NCBI GenBank assembly: GCA_964036275.1
Contig: OZ038436.1
Span: 15,837,904 to 15,901,903, forward strand
Origin: Litoditis marina
Taxonomy: Eukaryota; Nematoda; Chromadorea; Rhabditida; Rhabditidae
Length of the DNA stretch: 64,000 bases
Reading direction: 5' to 3'
Part shown: positions 10,616-21,600 of the stretch, piece by piece
Layout: every line of letters starts with the position of its first letter
Numbering within the stretch: position 1 is the stretch's first letter
Notes under the pieces: generated by a model
The model's database searches: none
The model's input: only the letters and a program-made list of their open reading frames with translations
What the model was told of the DNA's origin: nothing
Translations under genes and position numbers: made by a program

Positions 10616-13600
10616 ATGCAGATCTGGCACATGGAACCGTTTGCGTGTGGCGACCGCCGTCTCCCCCACCACGTCTTTCCACCCAAGAAGATCAGCCCCG
10701 ATCAACTGATGCAGCTGGCCGGAGTACAGTACTTCAAGGTACAACTTCCTTCTCTTTTCAAAAACTCCTACAGTATATGGGTTCAACTGTCCAAAATTGT
10801 ATAATAGTGTAAGTTGCAACTTTGTACTATAAATGTCAACTGATGCAGCTGGCCGGAGTACAGTACTTCAAGGTAACAACTATCGCTTGTGGGAATGTTT
10901 TATGAAAATTTCAATTGTGTGCAGTACTTTGAGGTAAGCTTCACGCCTAAACAAGTACAGTAAACTTGGAGGTATGGCTCAATGGAACTATGTACTGTAA
11001 TCGTCAATGAGCAAGTGAAACATACTATAAACTGGAAAACTCAAGAAAATACGACAGTCAGATGGTACCATTCATGCAAATCACTTGCACAGCGCACTGT
11101 ACTTCCGACTTCCTACTGTGCACTCTGAGCAAGAATTTAAGCTGATTTCGAACTAACCTTTCTTACTGAGGAAAGTATAATAGTTTCTGTCATTCCCACT
11201 GAGACTTGGCAGCGTGCCAATGAATATTTCAGTCAATTTTTCCCCACTCTGTAGTTATTCAAAAAACTGCAAATTTCTGTTAGCAAGTGTTCAGTTTCAT
11301 AGGAACACGTAAAGAAAAATGTCCTCAGAATACTCATGTTTTCTCTGAGAAATAAGCATCCAAAAATCTTGGCACGATGTCAACGGGTCTCAGTGGGAAT
11401 GAAACGAACTATATCAGTTAGCCGTTATCTACCTTTTCAGCAAATATACCGGAGAGAACCATTGAATTATCAATTTCTCACTTACATACAATTTATAAAT
11501 TGTTAATCAATCCTTCTGGGAGAACATCTCGTCGAGGCACAAAACACAGATGATGGCTGTCATACAACACATACTATTTATGGTCAGCAAAATACCAATT
11601 GTGTGTTTTGAGAAAGTTCACCCTAGTCCAATCGCAACAGTAATGGAAAAGCCTGACGCTGTAATATTATGTCGAAGATGTTTCGTATAGATATGTGTAA
11701 TAGGGAACAATACGTGGTATGCATGTGAATTGTTATGTGATATAGTAAAGCTGTGTTCAAAAATGGACTGTAGATGATGTGGCTAGAACAGTTGGGGACT
11801 ATAAATGCAGCTCTTTCGAATAAAATTTTTGGCTGATTGCATTTAGTTTGCCATTGGTTAGGTTTTCACCAACAGTGGTGACCATGTCTGACTAAACACT
11901 AAAAGTTTGATCTACATACAGCACAGGGTGTATCCTTATTTTTTCGCACAGCAGATATTCAGTAACACAGACACATGACCGGTACATCGGCACAGCAGAC
12001 ACACCAGTAATTTAGAAAAAGTGGGAAACTATAAAAATATTATATACGACCAATATGTACCGAAGTACCTGATATTCTCAGAGCAACCTTGTAATCTGCA
12101 ATTCCAGGTGGACCTTGACGACACCGTCCAGATGAAGAAGCGACTGTCCCGAGTCAAAAAGGAGAAGAACGTCGATGGCTCGGACATGTTCTTCCTCAAT
12201 GACTCCGTAACCGACCTGAATGAGAAGGTCAGTAAAGTCCTTATCGTTCTTATGTATGTTGTTCCTATGCGAGCTCCTACGGTTACCAAAATTCGCCTCA
12301 TTTTTCTAGTCCTTGTCATTGCTAGGCGGACTCCTACAGTAACCAACTTTCAAATAAATCCTATAGCCCTTGTTATGCCTACGATCTTAAGTCAAGTACA
12401 GTAACCGGAAGAACTTTTGAATAGTTGTTTTCTAAAGAAAACATTGGTTGCACAAAAAAATTTCATGTATGTTTTGTTTGGTTCAACACTTCAACGAACA
12501 TTATATCAGAAGACCACGCAATGCCTAAAACGCTCGAAAATTTAGAATATATGAGTTAGCGTACGTGTGAAAATAACTTGAGAAAAAATCTTAATTTTCT
12601 CTTAGTTATCGATTTTTCAGCTGGACGACTTCTATGAGCCTCAGATCAAGGAAGATGACGTCATATCTTTGGTTATGGACGGCGCCTGTTACTACGATGT
12701 TGAGCCCGAGGTCAGGATAGTTCTCTCACAATAGAAAGAGGCTAACTCAGGGATGTAGTTTAATCTCGATTCAGCCATAGTTGACGAAAGGATCAAAGTG
12801 CAAATTGTGGGATAGGGCGACATATGCCGTCACGATTGTCCTAGGAGGAGCGAACCCTCTATCTCTTCTGCGAAAACCTCGAAGAAATTCACTCATATAT
12901 ATTTACATATTTATTGTTTCACTTCGCGTCGTTTCGAGGCGGTGATCATCATACATATCACATTATCGTCAGAACGTCTTCTTGTGCAGTAGTGGTACAG
13001 TTGATTCTTCATGGTGGACATTCGTATATTCTGAGACATAGATCCAGTGACATGCCAGAAACAACAGTAGAACCATCTGACGACGAATTGACTGTGAATA
13101 TGCATTCCTGTCATTCTATTGGTGATAACTAATTTATTCACAGTTTCAAGTACACCTGGCTCGGAATAAATTCTTATGAGTAATGCTTGCCACATAGACT
13201 CATGAGAAGGTGTTTCACACTTCATGAACAAAACTAGGAAGAAATAAATAAACGCTTTTATAGTTTAATTGTTTTAGGAAGATGAATGGGTTCGTATTCA
13301 CATGGAGAGGGGAGATCTTTTGGTTATTCCCAAGGGACTGTCACATAGATTCACCGTCACCCCGCAGGTCAGTTCACGGTACCTCACGTGTCATCACGTG
13401 TACTCACTGGCTTTCAAATCCAAAAACAAACAAAGTGAAACATTTGGGTCTTACAACTTTGGTCAAGTCTATATCACTGCTATAGTCCCCATCATAGTCC
13501 CCGGGTGGAGCTCTACAGTATGCATGCCGCCATGGTGTATGCGATGATAATAGTATGAAGCTTGTTCTGAGAGAAAGTATGGATGTATTATCGAACTCGT

Positions 13601-13925
13601 TGTAGGAAAATTAAGCAAAAACGTTTGTATCAAAACTTTTGACTGTAGCTGCACCTTGATTAAGCAAAGTTTAATGGGAAAAAATGAAACTACAACACAA
13701 TGTGGTTCACTTATACTAGAAGTCAAATAGTCACGTAAAGTTAGCATTCTAATGAGGAATCGTGCATTCGTCATTGCACGTTTCTGAGTTCTTCTGTGTT
13801 CAACATGTTTCACGTGACTGTACAATTGACTAACAGTATATACAAAAGTACAGACTTTTTCATTTCAGAACACCGTCACTATGCAGCGTTTCTACTCTAA
13901 AAAACCAGAGAGCTTCCAGGGATAA
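10616..13925 (+). CDS. ADI1: Acireductone dioxygenase family protein, predicted inactive
   Basis: Five exons (10616-10738, 12108-12227, 12621-12710, 13278-13367, 13869-13925), all phase 0, give 159 aa. The order of motifs matches acireductone dioxygenase, the methionine-salvage cupin: MQIWHMEP start, [22 protein letters not shown]...[11 protein letters not shown] and [20 protein letters not shown]. The family binds metal through His, His, Glu and His (human 88, 90, 94, 133). Here the first three align with Gln89, Lys91 and Val95; only His134 remains. The protein also ends about 20 residues early, at PESFQG. Enzyme activity is therefore unlikely, and a moonlighting or regulatory role is speculation. 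Inactive relatives are known from nematodes. The start aligns with the human start. Confidence 0.9.
10836..10879 (+). repeat. Second copy of the ADI1 exon 1 end and its donor site
   Basis: Bases from TCAACTGATGCAGCTGGCCG through TACTTCAAGGTA repeat the end of exon 1 (10702-10745), 134 bp downstream inside intron 1. A third, shorter echo (GCAGTACTTTGAGGTAAG) lies near 10921. Each carries a usable GT donor. Confidence 0.85.
11178..11413. mobile_element. MITE family A, copy 2 (in ADI1 intron 1)
   Basis: Left end CATTCCCACTGAGACTTGGC followed by AGCGTGCCAATGAA. Right end is its imperfect inverse, closing CAGTGGGAATGAAACGAACT then ATA. Same size and layout as the copy at 6396-6631. Confidence 0.75.
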
Positions 13926-14183
13926 TTATCGATTGATCCCATATTACTTATATAATTGATTTGTTTTCTGTTTTTGCATCTTCTATCCACTACTGTTCCT
14001 CTTCTGAATTATAGTATTCTTGTTGTTACCACTTGTCTTAGGTTTTTTCATTGAGTTTCTTCCTCTATACCCCCTGTGATTGTGTAAATAATATATACTA
14101 TACACATTTTCTTGAATGCTCCGGTTCGGCTACGGAACTTTGATAAATCATATATTTCTGAATGTTTATGAATTTGTTTTTTT

Positions 14184-14189
14184 AATAAA
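14184..14189 (+). terminator. Candidate poly(A) signal for the ADI1-like gene
   Basis: AATAAA after a T-rich run, about 260 nt downstream of the stop. Confidence 0.45.
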
Positions 14190-14365
14190 CCTACCTAATT
14201 CGTCATTCAAATGTGTCAAATTTGAGAAGTCGGTAAAAGGAATTATACAGTTAGTGAACTGCAAACTTCGCTCTATTCACGTGTACACCACGTGATTTTG
14301 GCAACAGCCCATAACCCCCCCCCCCCCCTTTACGCTGAAAAGACACTTTGGCAAAATTTCCATTG

Positions 14366-14602
14366 TATAGTGCTCACATTTCCCAACTGGACTTGGGCAA
14401 CTTGCCAATGAAATTTCAAGGCAGTTTTTGAACATCTTGAAAAACTTCAAAACAATATAAATTCATGTGAACGGTTCTTCCCCTTAGTTATAATTCGTAT
14501 TCAGGGAAACTTTCTGTAAAATACACGTTTTCTCTAAATAACAGTCTTCCAAAGTTTTTGGCACGCTGCCAACGAGTCCAGTTGGGAAATGTGAGCACTA
14601 TA
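14366..14602. mobile_element. MITE family A variant, copy 3
   Basis: The ends are almost perfect inverse copies: TATAGTGCTCACATTTCCCA with AACTGGACTTGGGCA on the left, mirrored by GTTGGGAAATGTGAGCACTA on the right. Length is about 237 bp. The TIRs differ from copies 1 and 2 by a few bases (CTGGACT for CTGAGAC), so it is a subfamily. Confidence 0.75.
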
Positions 14603-14690
14603 GTTCGATCTCGATACAGGCATGGTTTTTGAATTCCAGTGAGAAGAAATGGGATCAAACTACAAACACAGCGTATACGGCATAGAGCAT
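14602..14690. mobile_element. Family D short inverted-repeat element
   Basis: Left end TAGTTCGATCTCGATACAGG; right end GGGATCAAACTACAAACACA then GC. Related ends recur at 23774-23850, 26150-26210, 26501-26605 and 42536-42570, always with GATCAAACTACAAA. It lies directly between MITE A3 and MITE C1. Confidence 0.55.
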
Positions 14691-14693
14691 AGA

Positions 14694-14930
14694 TATAGTC
14701 TGTTTCACCAATCGATGTACTCCTACAGTAATCCGTCAATTATTCAAGGGGGTGTTTTCTCATGAAAAGGTCATTACTTTGGTTTCAAATTCTCAGAGTT
14801 AGTAGTAGTAAACATGCAGAAGACACTATGAACATTTTGAGGCGTTCTGAATGCGCTAATATAGTGAACTTTGACCTGGAAGAGGTGGCAGATTACTGTA
14901 GAGGGTTATAAGTGGGTGGAGCAAACTATA
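14694..14930. mobile_element. MITE family C, copy 1
   Basis: TATAGTCTGTTTCACCAATC at the left, with ACTCCTACAGTAATCCG inside it. The right end carries GGATTACTGTAGA-like sequence and GGTGGAGCAAACTATA. The copy at 26265-26501 is highly similar along its whole length, suggesting recent activity. Confidence 0.75.
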
Positions 14931-15477
14931 CGTGAATATTAGGTTTTGAAAGAGAAATCCCTTATGTTCATTACTGAGAATATAAATGAGTGAATGAGCC
15001 AAACAATCAATCCGTTGTCCTACCTTGTAAATGAACCTTTTCTAGTGAATTTACGAGACGTGTCAAGAGTGCAGACTCCTGTAGCCTGAGCGAAATACCT
15101 ACTCTCTCTCACCGTGTACCGATGTTAGTCACTGAGGTTTTTCTTACAAGGTAATTAGTCATTATCGACATTTGTTCGAGAAAGTATTTGCAGAAACCCT
15201 TAGTCATGGATCATGCGAGTTCAAAGTCCTTCATATAATCAGTGGCCGGTTTATAATAGATAAGAGACTGCATAGTTAGTACCAGCTAGCACCTACTCAA
15301 TATACGATGAAATGAGCCGTTTCTTTTTCTATCGCTATAAATTATCACAGTTTTTTACTCAGCTTTTTTAAGTTTTCTTTTTAAGCTTAAAGTTTCGTAA
15401 TCTCATTTTTCTAGCAGTTCACATGTTCTATAGTTAGTTTATCGCACATCTATAATTGAGTAGAATGGGAATATAGG

Positions 15478-15810
15478 GCCGTCTCGCCCTGTCGCAAAAC
15501 TTTTCCATGAATTTCCCATTGTGAGCAGTATCTCACTAGCGAGCTCACAAAATCTTGTGTGAGATTATGAAAGAAGCAAACTCATACTATACTCATGTAT
15601 TGGGTGTTTTGTTTTTACATAGTTGAACTGCTTCGTTCAGAAACCTATTGTAGTAGCGCCATATCGCAAAGGCCACGAAATTTCCCATGAGCAATATCTC
15701 AGAAGCATACTCAGAAGATTTTGAGAGTATCATACTTTACACTAATACTTATGTATTGGGTAAATTTGTTTTACGCAGCTGCCTTGCTTACTTCTCCTAT
15801 CCATTTTTCA
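15478..15810. repeat. Imperfect tandem duplication, about 165-bp units
   Basis: Both units share, in order, TCGCAAA, AATTTCCCAT, GAGCA(G/A)TATCTCA, CTCA(C/G)A and TATGTATTGGGT-like segments followed by GTTTTAC. The units are well diverged and non-coding. Confidence 0.55.
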
Positions 15811-17290
15811 CCAAACTCAGAAAAATTGTAAAATAACCTCCTGCTTTTTATCTATTAGATTTATTGTCTTATCACGATTTACAATCTTCTAACATAGTTG
15901 CCAGATAGTTGGTATCATCAATCAGCCAATTTCAAAGAAACATACAAAACGAACCAACACGTAACACCATTGTATGGAATGAAACTAAAACCTTGTAGAG
16001 CTCGAAAAGTACAGGAAACAAAATGAGTTGCTCAGCAAAAACAGTTTTTGATGACAAGCGAGTTGGTTTCTATGGTTATTCGAGTAAAAACCAGCCTTAT
16101 TTACTACATTTTCCACACTATCAATTACAACTTTGTCACCGAAACTTCTGAGTGTGTATGCTCTCGGCACCTTTATCCCATCCAGGGTCTATCGCTTGGG
16201 GTACTTTTCCGGAAAGAAGTAAGATAGCGCAGAAACGCACGTCGGTACAGAAATGCCAGGATGTTCATGAATACGGCCTCTGGAAAATGACCGACGCGGA
16301 TATTAGTCTGCAAGAGCTGGCGAGGCTCATTTTAGATTTCTGGTTTTAATCTCTTCTAACGTTCTCTTCCACTCTCATAACCTCTACATGCAAATACTCT
16401 TGGGAACCTTCTAAAGGTGGGTTGGTTGTTTTCAACCCTCACTATTACAAACAATACAAATATTCTACAAAACAGCCTTCTAATTGTTCGCTCGCATATT
16501 GAGAACATTTATTTATTGGCGATCCAAAATCTATAGTATACTGTTTTTCATGTGGAGGTGTTCTACAACCTGCGAGACACTTAGAAGTGTCCCCGTGAGG
16601 TGTTGCTAAGAATTTTGCAGATTACTACGGAGACTTACGTAACGTATCGTATTCATTCAGTTGAGCAATGTAAATCAACTGAATAATGCCTGAAAAAACT
16701 TCAATAAGTGTTACTTTTGTTCTGCTTGAGAACTCAGCGTAGTTAGTTAGGATCAAGACCGTTGGGCCTTAGGAAATTAGCTATGGTTTTCTATTACCGT
16801 AGCAAGCGTTAACTACCTATGTTGCCCATTTTCCTCTCTGTTTGTAGTCTGATCCCGCTCCTTCTAGGTGGAAATTTGTAGTCACAGTGAGCGTATCCAT
16901 TCCCGGTTGTTATTATTTTGCCCCAGTTCGTGCCCAATATCTCGCATAAATGTTTGCTTAACGCCTGAATGGAATGGGATGAAAAACGGTCTCGACTAAA
17001 CTTTTGGACCACTGTAGTCAAACACTTGACCAGTATGTTGACTGAAAACTGAAATCACCAGCTGTTTGTGACCAAAAACCACTCATTCAGGTGTTGTTAG
17101 TCGGCAAAATAATCGCGAGAAATGGAATCTCTTATTTACAAATAATAATAAAGACACGTAAAACAGGGAAAAGGTTGTGAACTTTCTCACTGCACGCTTC
17201 AGTTTCCAGAGCTTCATACGTTTGACCAGAAATATTCACATCAAGCTCTGATAATACGGTTGTAAAAATACGAAGGAAAATTGAGCCAAC

Positions 17291-17361
17291 TCTTCAATGG
17301 TTCAGCGGTTGAGACAGTGGCCTTGCAGGTTTTTGGCCACGGGTTCGAATCCGTTCGGAGG
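17291..17361 (+). pseudogene. tRNA-like relic
   Basis: An A-box-like D arm (TGGTTCAGCGGTTGAGA) and a B-box-like T arm (GGGTTCGAATCC) are spaced as in a tRNA. The ends TCTTCAA and TCGGAGG pair as an acceptor stem with two G-U pairs and one mismatch. The anticodon arm does not fold canonically, so this is a degenerate tRNA or a tRNA-derived SINE head rather than a working gene. Confidence 0.4.
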
Positions 17362-18015
17362 CAACTCAAATTATTGAACTATGGGACACGTCTTTTTTCC
17401 TCGGGGCCTCAACGTTCCCTATACCACTGTTTTATAGTTTGTTCCCGTTGCTTCACGGTCAAAACTCGTGAACCAGGAATCTTACCGAAGTCGAACTACA
17501 ACAAAAGATTTGGTCACTTATAAGATTCTTTGTTTGCAATGTGAGAATTTTCCAATGATTCTTCAGCTGTTATTTTAAACTTCAAACATTTTGATACAAA
17601 AATGTTTGTTTGGTTAACGGTCACCTTATGTTGCACAAAACATCATTTTGGGCGCTGCAGAAACAGAGAATCCTGTTTTTTCCACAGTCGCGCCGTTATT
17701 TCGAAATAACTTTTATATGTACTAGTGACAACCGGAACCGGGTAGGATGTTGTACGTTGAACCTTCGATTTGAAATTGAAAAAGCATGTTCAGTCCCACC
17801 CAAAAAAAGACTAATCGTTAATCTTCCATTTTTCGTTAACAACTGTGTCACACAGCTTTTAAAATACGAGTAATTTGTTGCTTTTGTTCTATTCATGACT
17901 ATAAATGACCTGCGTACCAAAAGGCAACTACTACACATAGTCACGTGAAAAAAAGAATGTATAAGAATTTCAGAATGTATTTTGATATGGTGCACAGTTT
18001 ATCGTGTTTATTCAC

Positions 18016-18205
18016 GGACCTCTTTCATTGACCTGAAATTCAAACTGTAATCTGTGTTTCAGTTATGGAATATCACGCTACACAATCTCTCACGTTTCGT
18101 CAGGTTTCACGTGACTCTTTCATTTACTTGTAGATCAAGCTGTAATCTGTGTTCCAGCCATGAAATATCCGATTAAAGTATAGAATGGTTCACCTTTTTC
18201 ACGTG
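18016..18205 (+). repeat. Tandem decoy copies of the LACT acceptor and start
   Basis: Two 95-bp units each carry CTGTAATCTGTGTT(T/C)CAG followed by an ATG: at 18065 (ATGGAATATC) and 18160 (ATGAAATATCC). The true LACT start at 18680 reads TGTGTTACAGCCATGAAATA. The second decoy encodes MKYP, like the real protein, but stops after seven codons (MKYPIKV). Confidence 0.75.
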
Positions 18206-18223
18206 GCACTCCTCTTTTCGGGA

Positions 18224-18562
18224 CTATTTTACTTTTGCCCTCCACTTTTTTCGTTTCAACCGAAATAGGTCCTGTGTTACTTTCACCCCCCACCATGGGG
18301 GGTGAAAGTAACATGGCTCTGTTTCAACTAAGAGTTACAAGGGTGGGGGGTGATTGTTAAAGATTGCCAGGCATGTTACTTTCACCCCCCAATTTACGTT
18401 AGTGGGGGGTGATTGTACAATGTCGACCTTTAACTTTAGCCCCCCACTCTACCATACATTTACTTTTTACCCCCCACCATTTTCTGTTGAAACTAGTGCG
18501 GGTGGGGGGCCAAACTGTCACGGGGGGTGCGATTGTACGGTGGGGGGCGAAAGTAAAATTTT
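18224..18562. mobile_element. C/G-run palindromic element
   Basis: Outer ends TTTTACTTTTGCCCTCCAC and GTGGGGGGCGAAAGTAAAA are inverted. Inside, ACTTTCACCCCCCA and TGGGGGGTGAAAGT alternate at least three times, including a perfect palindrome near 18278-18315. It is a short TIR element with internal repeats, about 120 bp upstream of the LACT start. The G runs could form quadruplexes (inference). Confidence 0.65.
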
Positions 18563-18675
18563 CCCCTCTTTTCCATCAAACATTATAGTGATTGAATTAT
18601 CAAGGGCTAGATTTGTTATACATCTATGCGCAATAAACTTAATATTATATAATATTAAGCTATACTATGTGTTAC

Positions 18676-18677
18676 AG
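18676..18677 (+). promoter_or_regulatory. Trans-splice acceptor candidate, LACT gene
   Basis: GTGTTACAG ends 2 nt before the ATG at 18680. Confidence 0.6.
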
Positions 18678-18679
18678 CC

Positions 18680-21600
18680 ATGAAATACCCGGGTGGCCCC
18701 GCCCTCTCCCGGTTGCCATACTGGCTGGTCGGTCTCTGTCTACTGCCATACCTGATTGACTACCTTTGCGGCATGACGAGACTCGATAATATGGTCGGAT
18801 TCGTACATCCCAACTACGAGAAGGTCGAGAAAGTGTTCAAGTGAGTTATATACTGCTAGTGAAACGCACAGTTGCGTGAAACATTTGTAGCGCGTCAGAA
18901 TTCGTTTATTCTCCCCACGTTTTACAGAACTACTCAACTCATTGCTGAAATGCTTGAGTTCTCTTTCAAACTGGTGAGAAAAGCAAAAGTTACTCATTTC
19001 ACTGTTCAGAACTTTGTCTCACCGAACTTCATAAGATCAGTGTATGAACTAAAACTAAAATACTTCAGCATCAACACAATGATTCCGATACAGAACATTG
19101 CCCGACTCCGACTATACAATTTGCTGAGAACTTTTGAATCACTCCACTTCCTATTTACAAGCACACGTTCCCACTGAATATGGATTCAACAAACACGGTG
19201 CATTCTCTATGCCGATGATGTTTGTCAAGTTCTGAAAAGGAAGCGTTTTTTAAGCGACGTTCACGTATTCATAAGTTTAAATTTGATAATATAAATGCTG
19301 TGAAAAGTTTAAAAGGATTAGTTTTCATGTATTCATTCAACGGTAATCCTGGAGAACGTTTAACCACAAAAAAAGGCGAAGCCCTCAATGTTTCTCTCCA
19401 AGTTTATTCTCTTTCTTCTCGATCTTCAGTCGTAAAATTAAAGTTAGTGCAAGACAAACCCGTTCAAAAGTTCAAGTATGAATATGAAATTCGCACAATG
19501 TGAGCGACTGAGAATTTTCGGATTGGTCTTCAGCTTTTTCTGCTGCTGAACCCTGATGCGTCGATTAATTTATTTATCTCTTTCTTCATTTTGGACTTTC
19601 ACATCAATCTGTTTCAAGTACGAAATGGTGAAACCATACTCTGCGCTTCGGGAAAATGAATTTGGCACTCATATACTGTCAATATTATCTCGTTCATTCA
19701 ACTAATAATCACTGTTTCGCGACTGAATTTTCTTGATACTCAAAGTTCAAGTGTTCCATATATGTCGAATATTACAGCAGAACAACAAACTTTCGTTGGC
19801 GCGCGCTTTTTAGCGAAAGTGTGAACATGAAACGGCGGCAAATAACTTGATCGCGACGGGCTCATTCAAGGCTAATCTGTATGAGGAAAACCGAAATGTG
19901 CGAACCGAAATGCGATCAAACCTCGTGTCAGCAGCTGGAAAAAACGAGCATGATTCAGACATTCCAGGACAAAGTAAATAATGTATTTTAAGGACGTTAT
20001 GGTCCTATTTAGTAGATCTACAAAGTTGCCGGAGTTCTTTATTTGGTTTATTGGTTTTTGGAGAAGAAGTTCGAGTCGATCTACTGGCGACATCTTCAGG
20101 GATATTTAGAGAAAAAACAGTAAAAACCGTCAAGAATCTAGAACGGCTCAGTCTGCGCATATGACAAAATGTTTTTGTTCATCCGTCGCTCTTGCCCTGG
20201 CGTTCTCTATGTAGTTGTGCACATACGTTAAACAACTTGTTCAAAACAACATTCTTGTAACGTTTTATATTCACCCCACTAATTCATTAAAAAAAGAAAG
20301 GAAAAGTTATGATAAATCAAAATAGAATGAGTCAAATATAAGTAGTATTTAAATTTACAATTATGTTAAGTTAGCTAAGCTGTATATTCAAAATAAGAAA
20401 TGTTACTAGTAAACTTCATTTATTCGACTTAGATTAGTAGTTGGTGTCAACTAGCGGTTTAACCATAAATATACGTATCTCGTGTTTCTGTCAAGAGTGT
20501 AAAGTGTGGTTCCAGTATGTGATTCCGATGATTGAATAGTAGAGCGAGATCCGGTCTGATTGAAGCGCCTTCTCAACTATACAACCAGTCAGGGTCGCAC
20601 GTGGCACCCGTATTTAGAGACTCGCGATCAACTGCCAGGAAAATAACTGGTCGGGTAACAGTCCATTGAAACTCATTAGATGGGAATCTCTCACGGCTCA
20701 TGGAAACATCTAACGGGCTTCTCATGAGATAAAAACAGCTGAAATAGTTTCAACTGTATAAAACTCACGACATAATTTGATGAGGTAATCTCAAGAGCGC
20801 TCCTCGTGAGCTTCTCATGGGATGAGAATAACTGACGTAGTTTCAACTGTATAAAACTGACGACATAATTTGATGAGGTAATCTCATGAGCGCTTCTCGT
20901 GAGCTTCTCATGGGATGAGAATAACTGACGTAGTTTCCACTGTATAAAACTCACGACATAATTTGATGAGGTAGTCTCATGATCGCTTCTCGCGAGCTTC
21001 TCATGAGATGAAAACAATCGACGTAATTTAAACTCTGTATAGACTCATAACATAATTTGATGAGCATAACTCAAAAGCTTAGCATGAGAGAAAAATAACT
21101 GGTGCGGTGACTTTTGTCTGAGCGATGAGAATACCCCATGCGCATTTTTCGAAGTTGCTCACGAATGAATAGAATAGAATAGATTTATTCGTGATTTAAC
21201 ACGTGACTTCCACATAGTATGTGGCACTCCAAAAATGCTTATTACCGCTTATGTTCTAAAAATGCTTAGTAAGTAAGTAAAGTAAAAAAAATTGTTCTAA
21301 AAATGCTTAGTAACGCTTGATTACCGAGCCACATAGCAGAACCACAGATCGTCGAGATTCGGAGGCGAAACGATGGGCAACCAGAATAAGTCATTCGTAA
21401 ATAAAAATCATTAAAGTAAAAGTCATCAAGTACAGAAACAGTTGAGAATTATCAATAAAGCTTTCAATTTTTTTCGTTATTTTTCTTTTTTTCAAATTCT
21501 GACTGAAAATAAATTAATGACTTTTACTTTTAAATGACTTTCAATTTTGAATGACTTATTCCTGGTACCGAAACGATGCACTAATTTAACCTTGAACACT

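Larger units (their letters stand above)
13926..18679. other. Intergenic region between the ADI1-like and LACT genes
   Basis: This 4.8 kb has no supported gene. It contains a C run at 14315-14328, three adjacent MITE-like elements at 14366-14930, an imperfect tandem duplication at 15478-15810, a tRNA-like relic at 17291-17361, two decoy copies of the LACT start at 18016-18205 and a C-rich palindromic element at 18224-18562. A short ORF at 16152-16349 is not recognisable. Confidence 0.7.

Noticed and set aside
12911..13231. 106-codon minus-strand ORF in ADI1 intron 3, with an open plus-strand frame
   Set aside because: Both lie wholly inside an intron and match nothing; likely chance.
16152..16349. 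65-codon ORF with a charged, protein-like end
   Set aside because: No family, acceptor or neighbouring exon could be found.
17281..17523. 80-codon ORF over the tRNA-like relic
   Set aside because: The frame overlaps a tRNA-like fold and has no protein signature.
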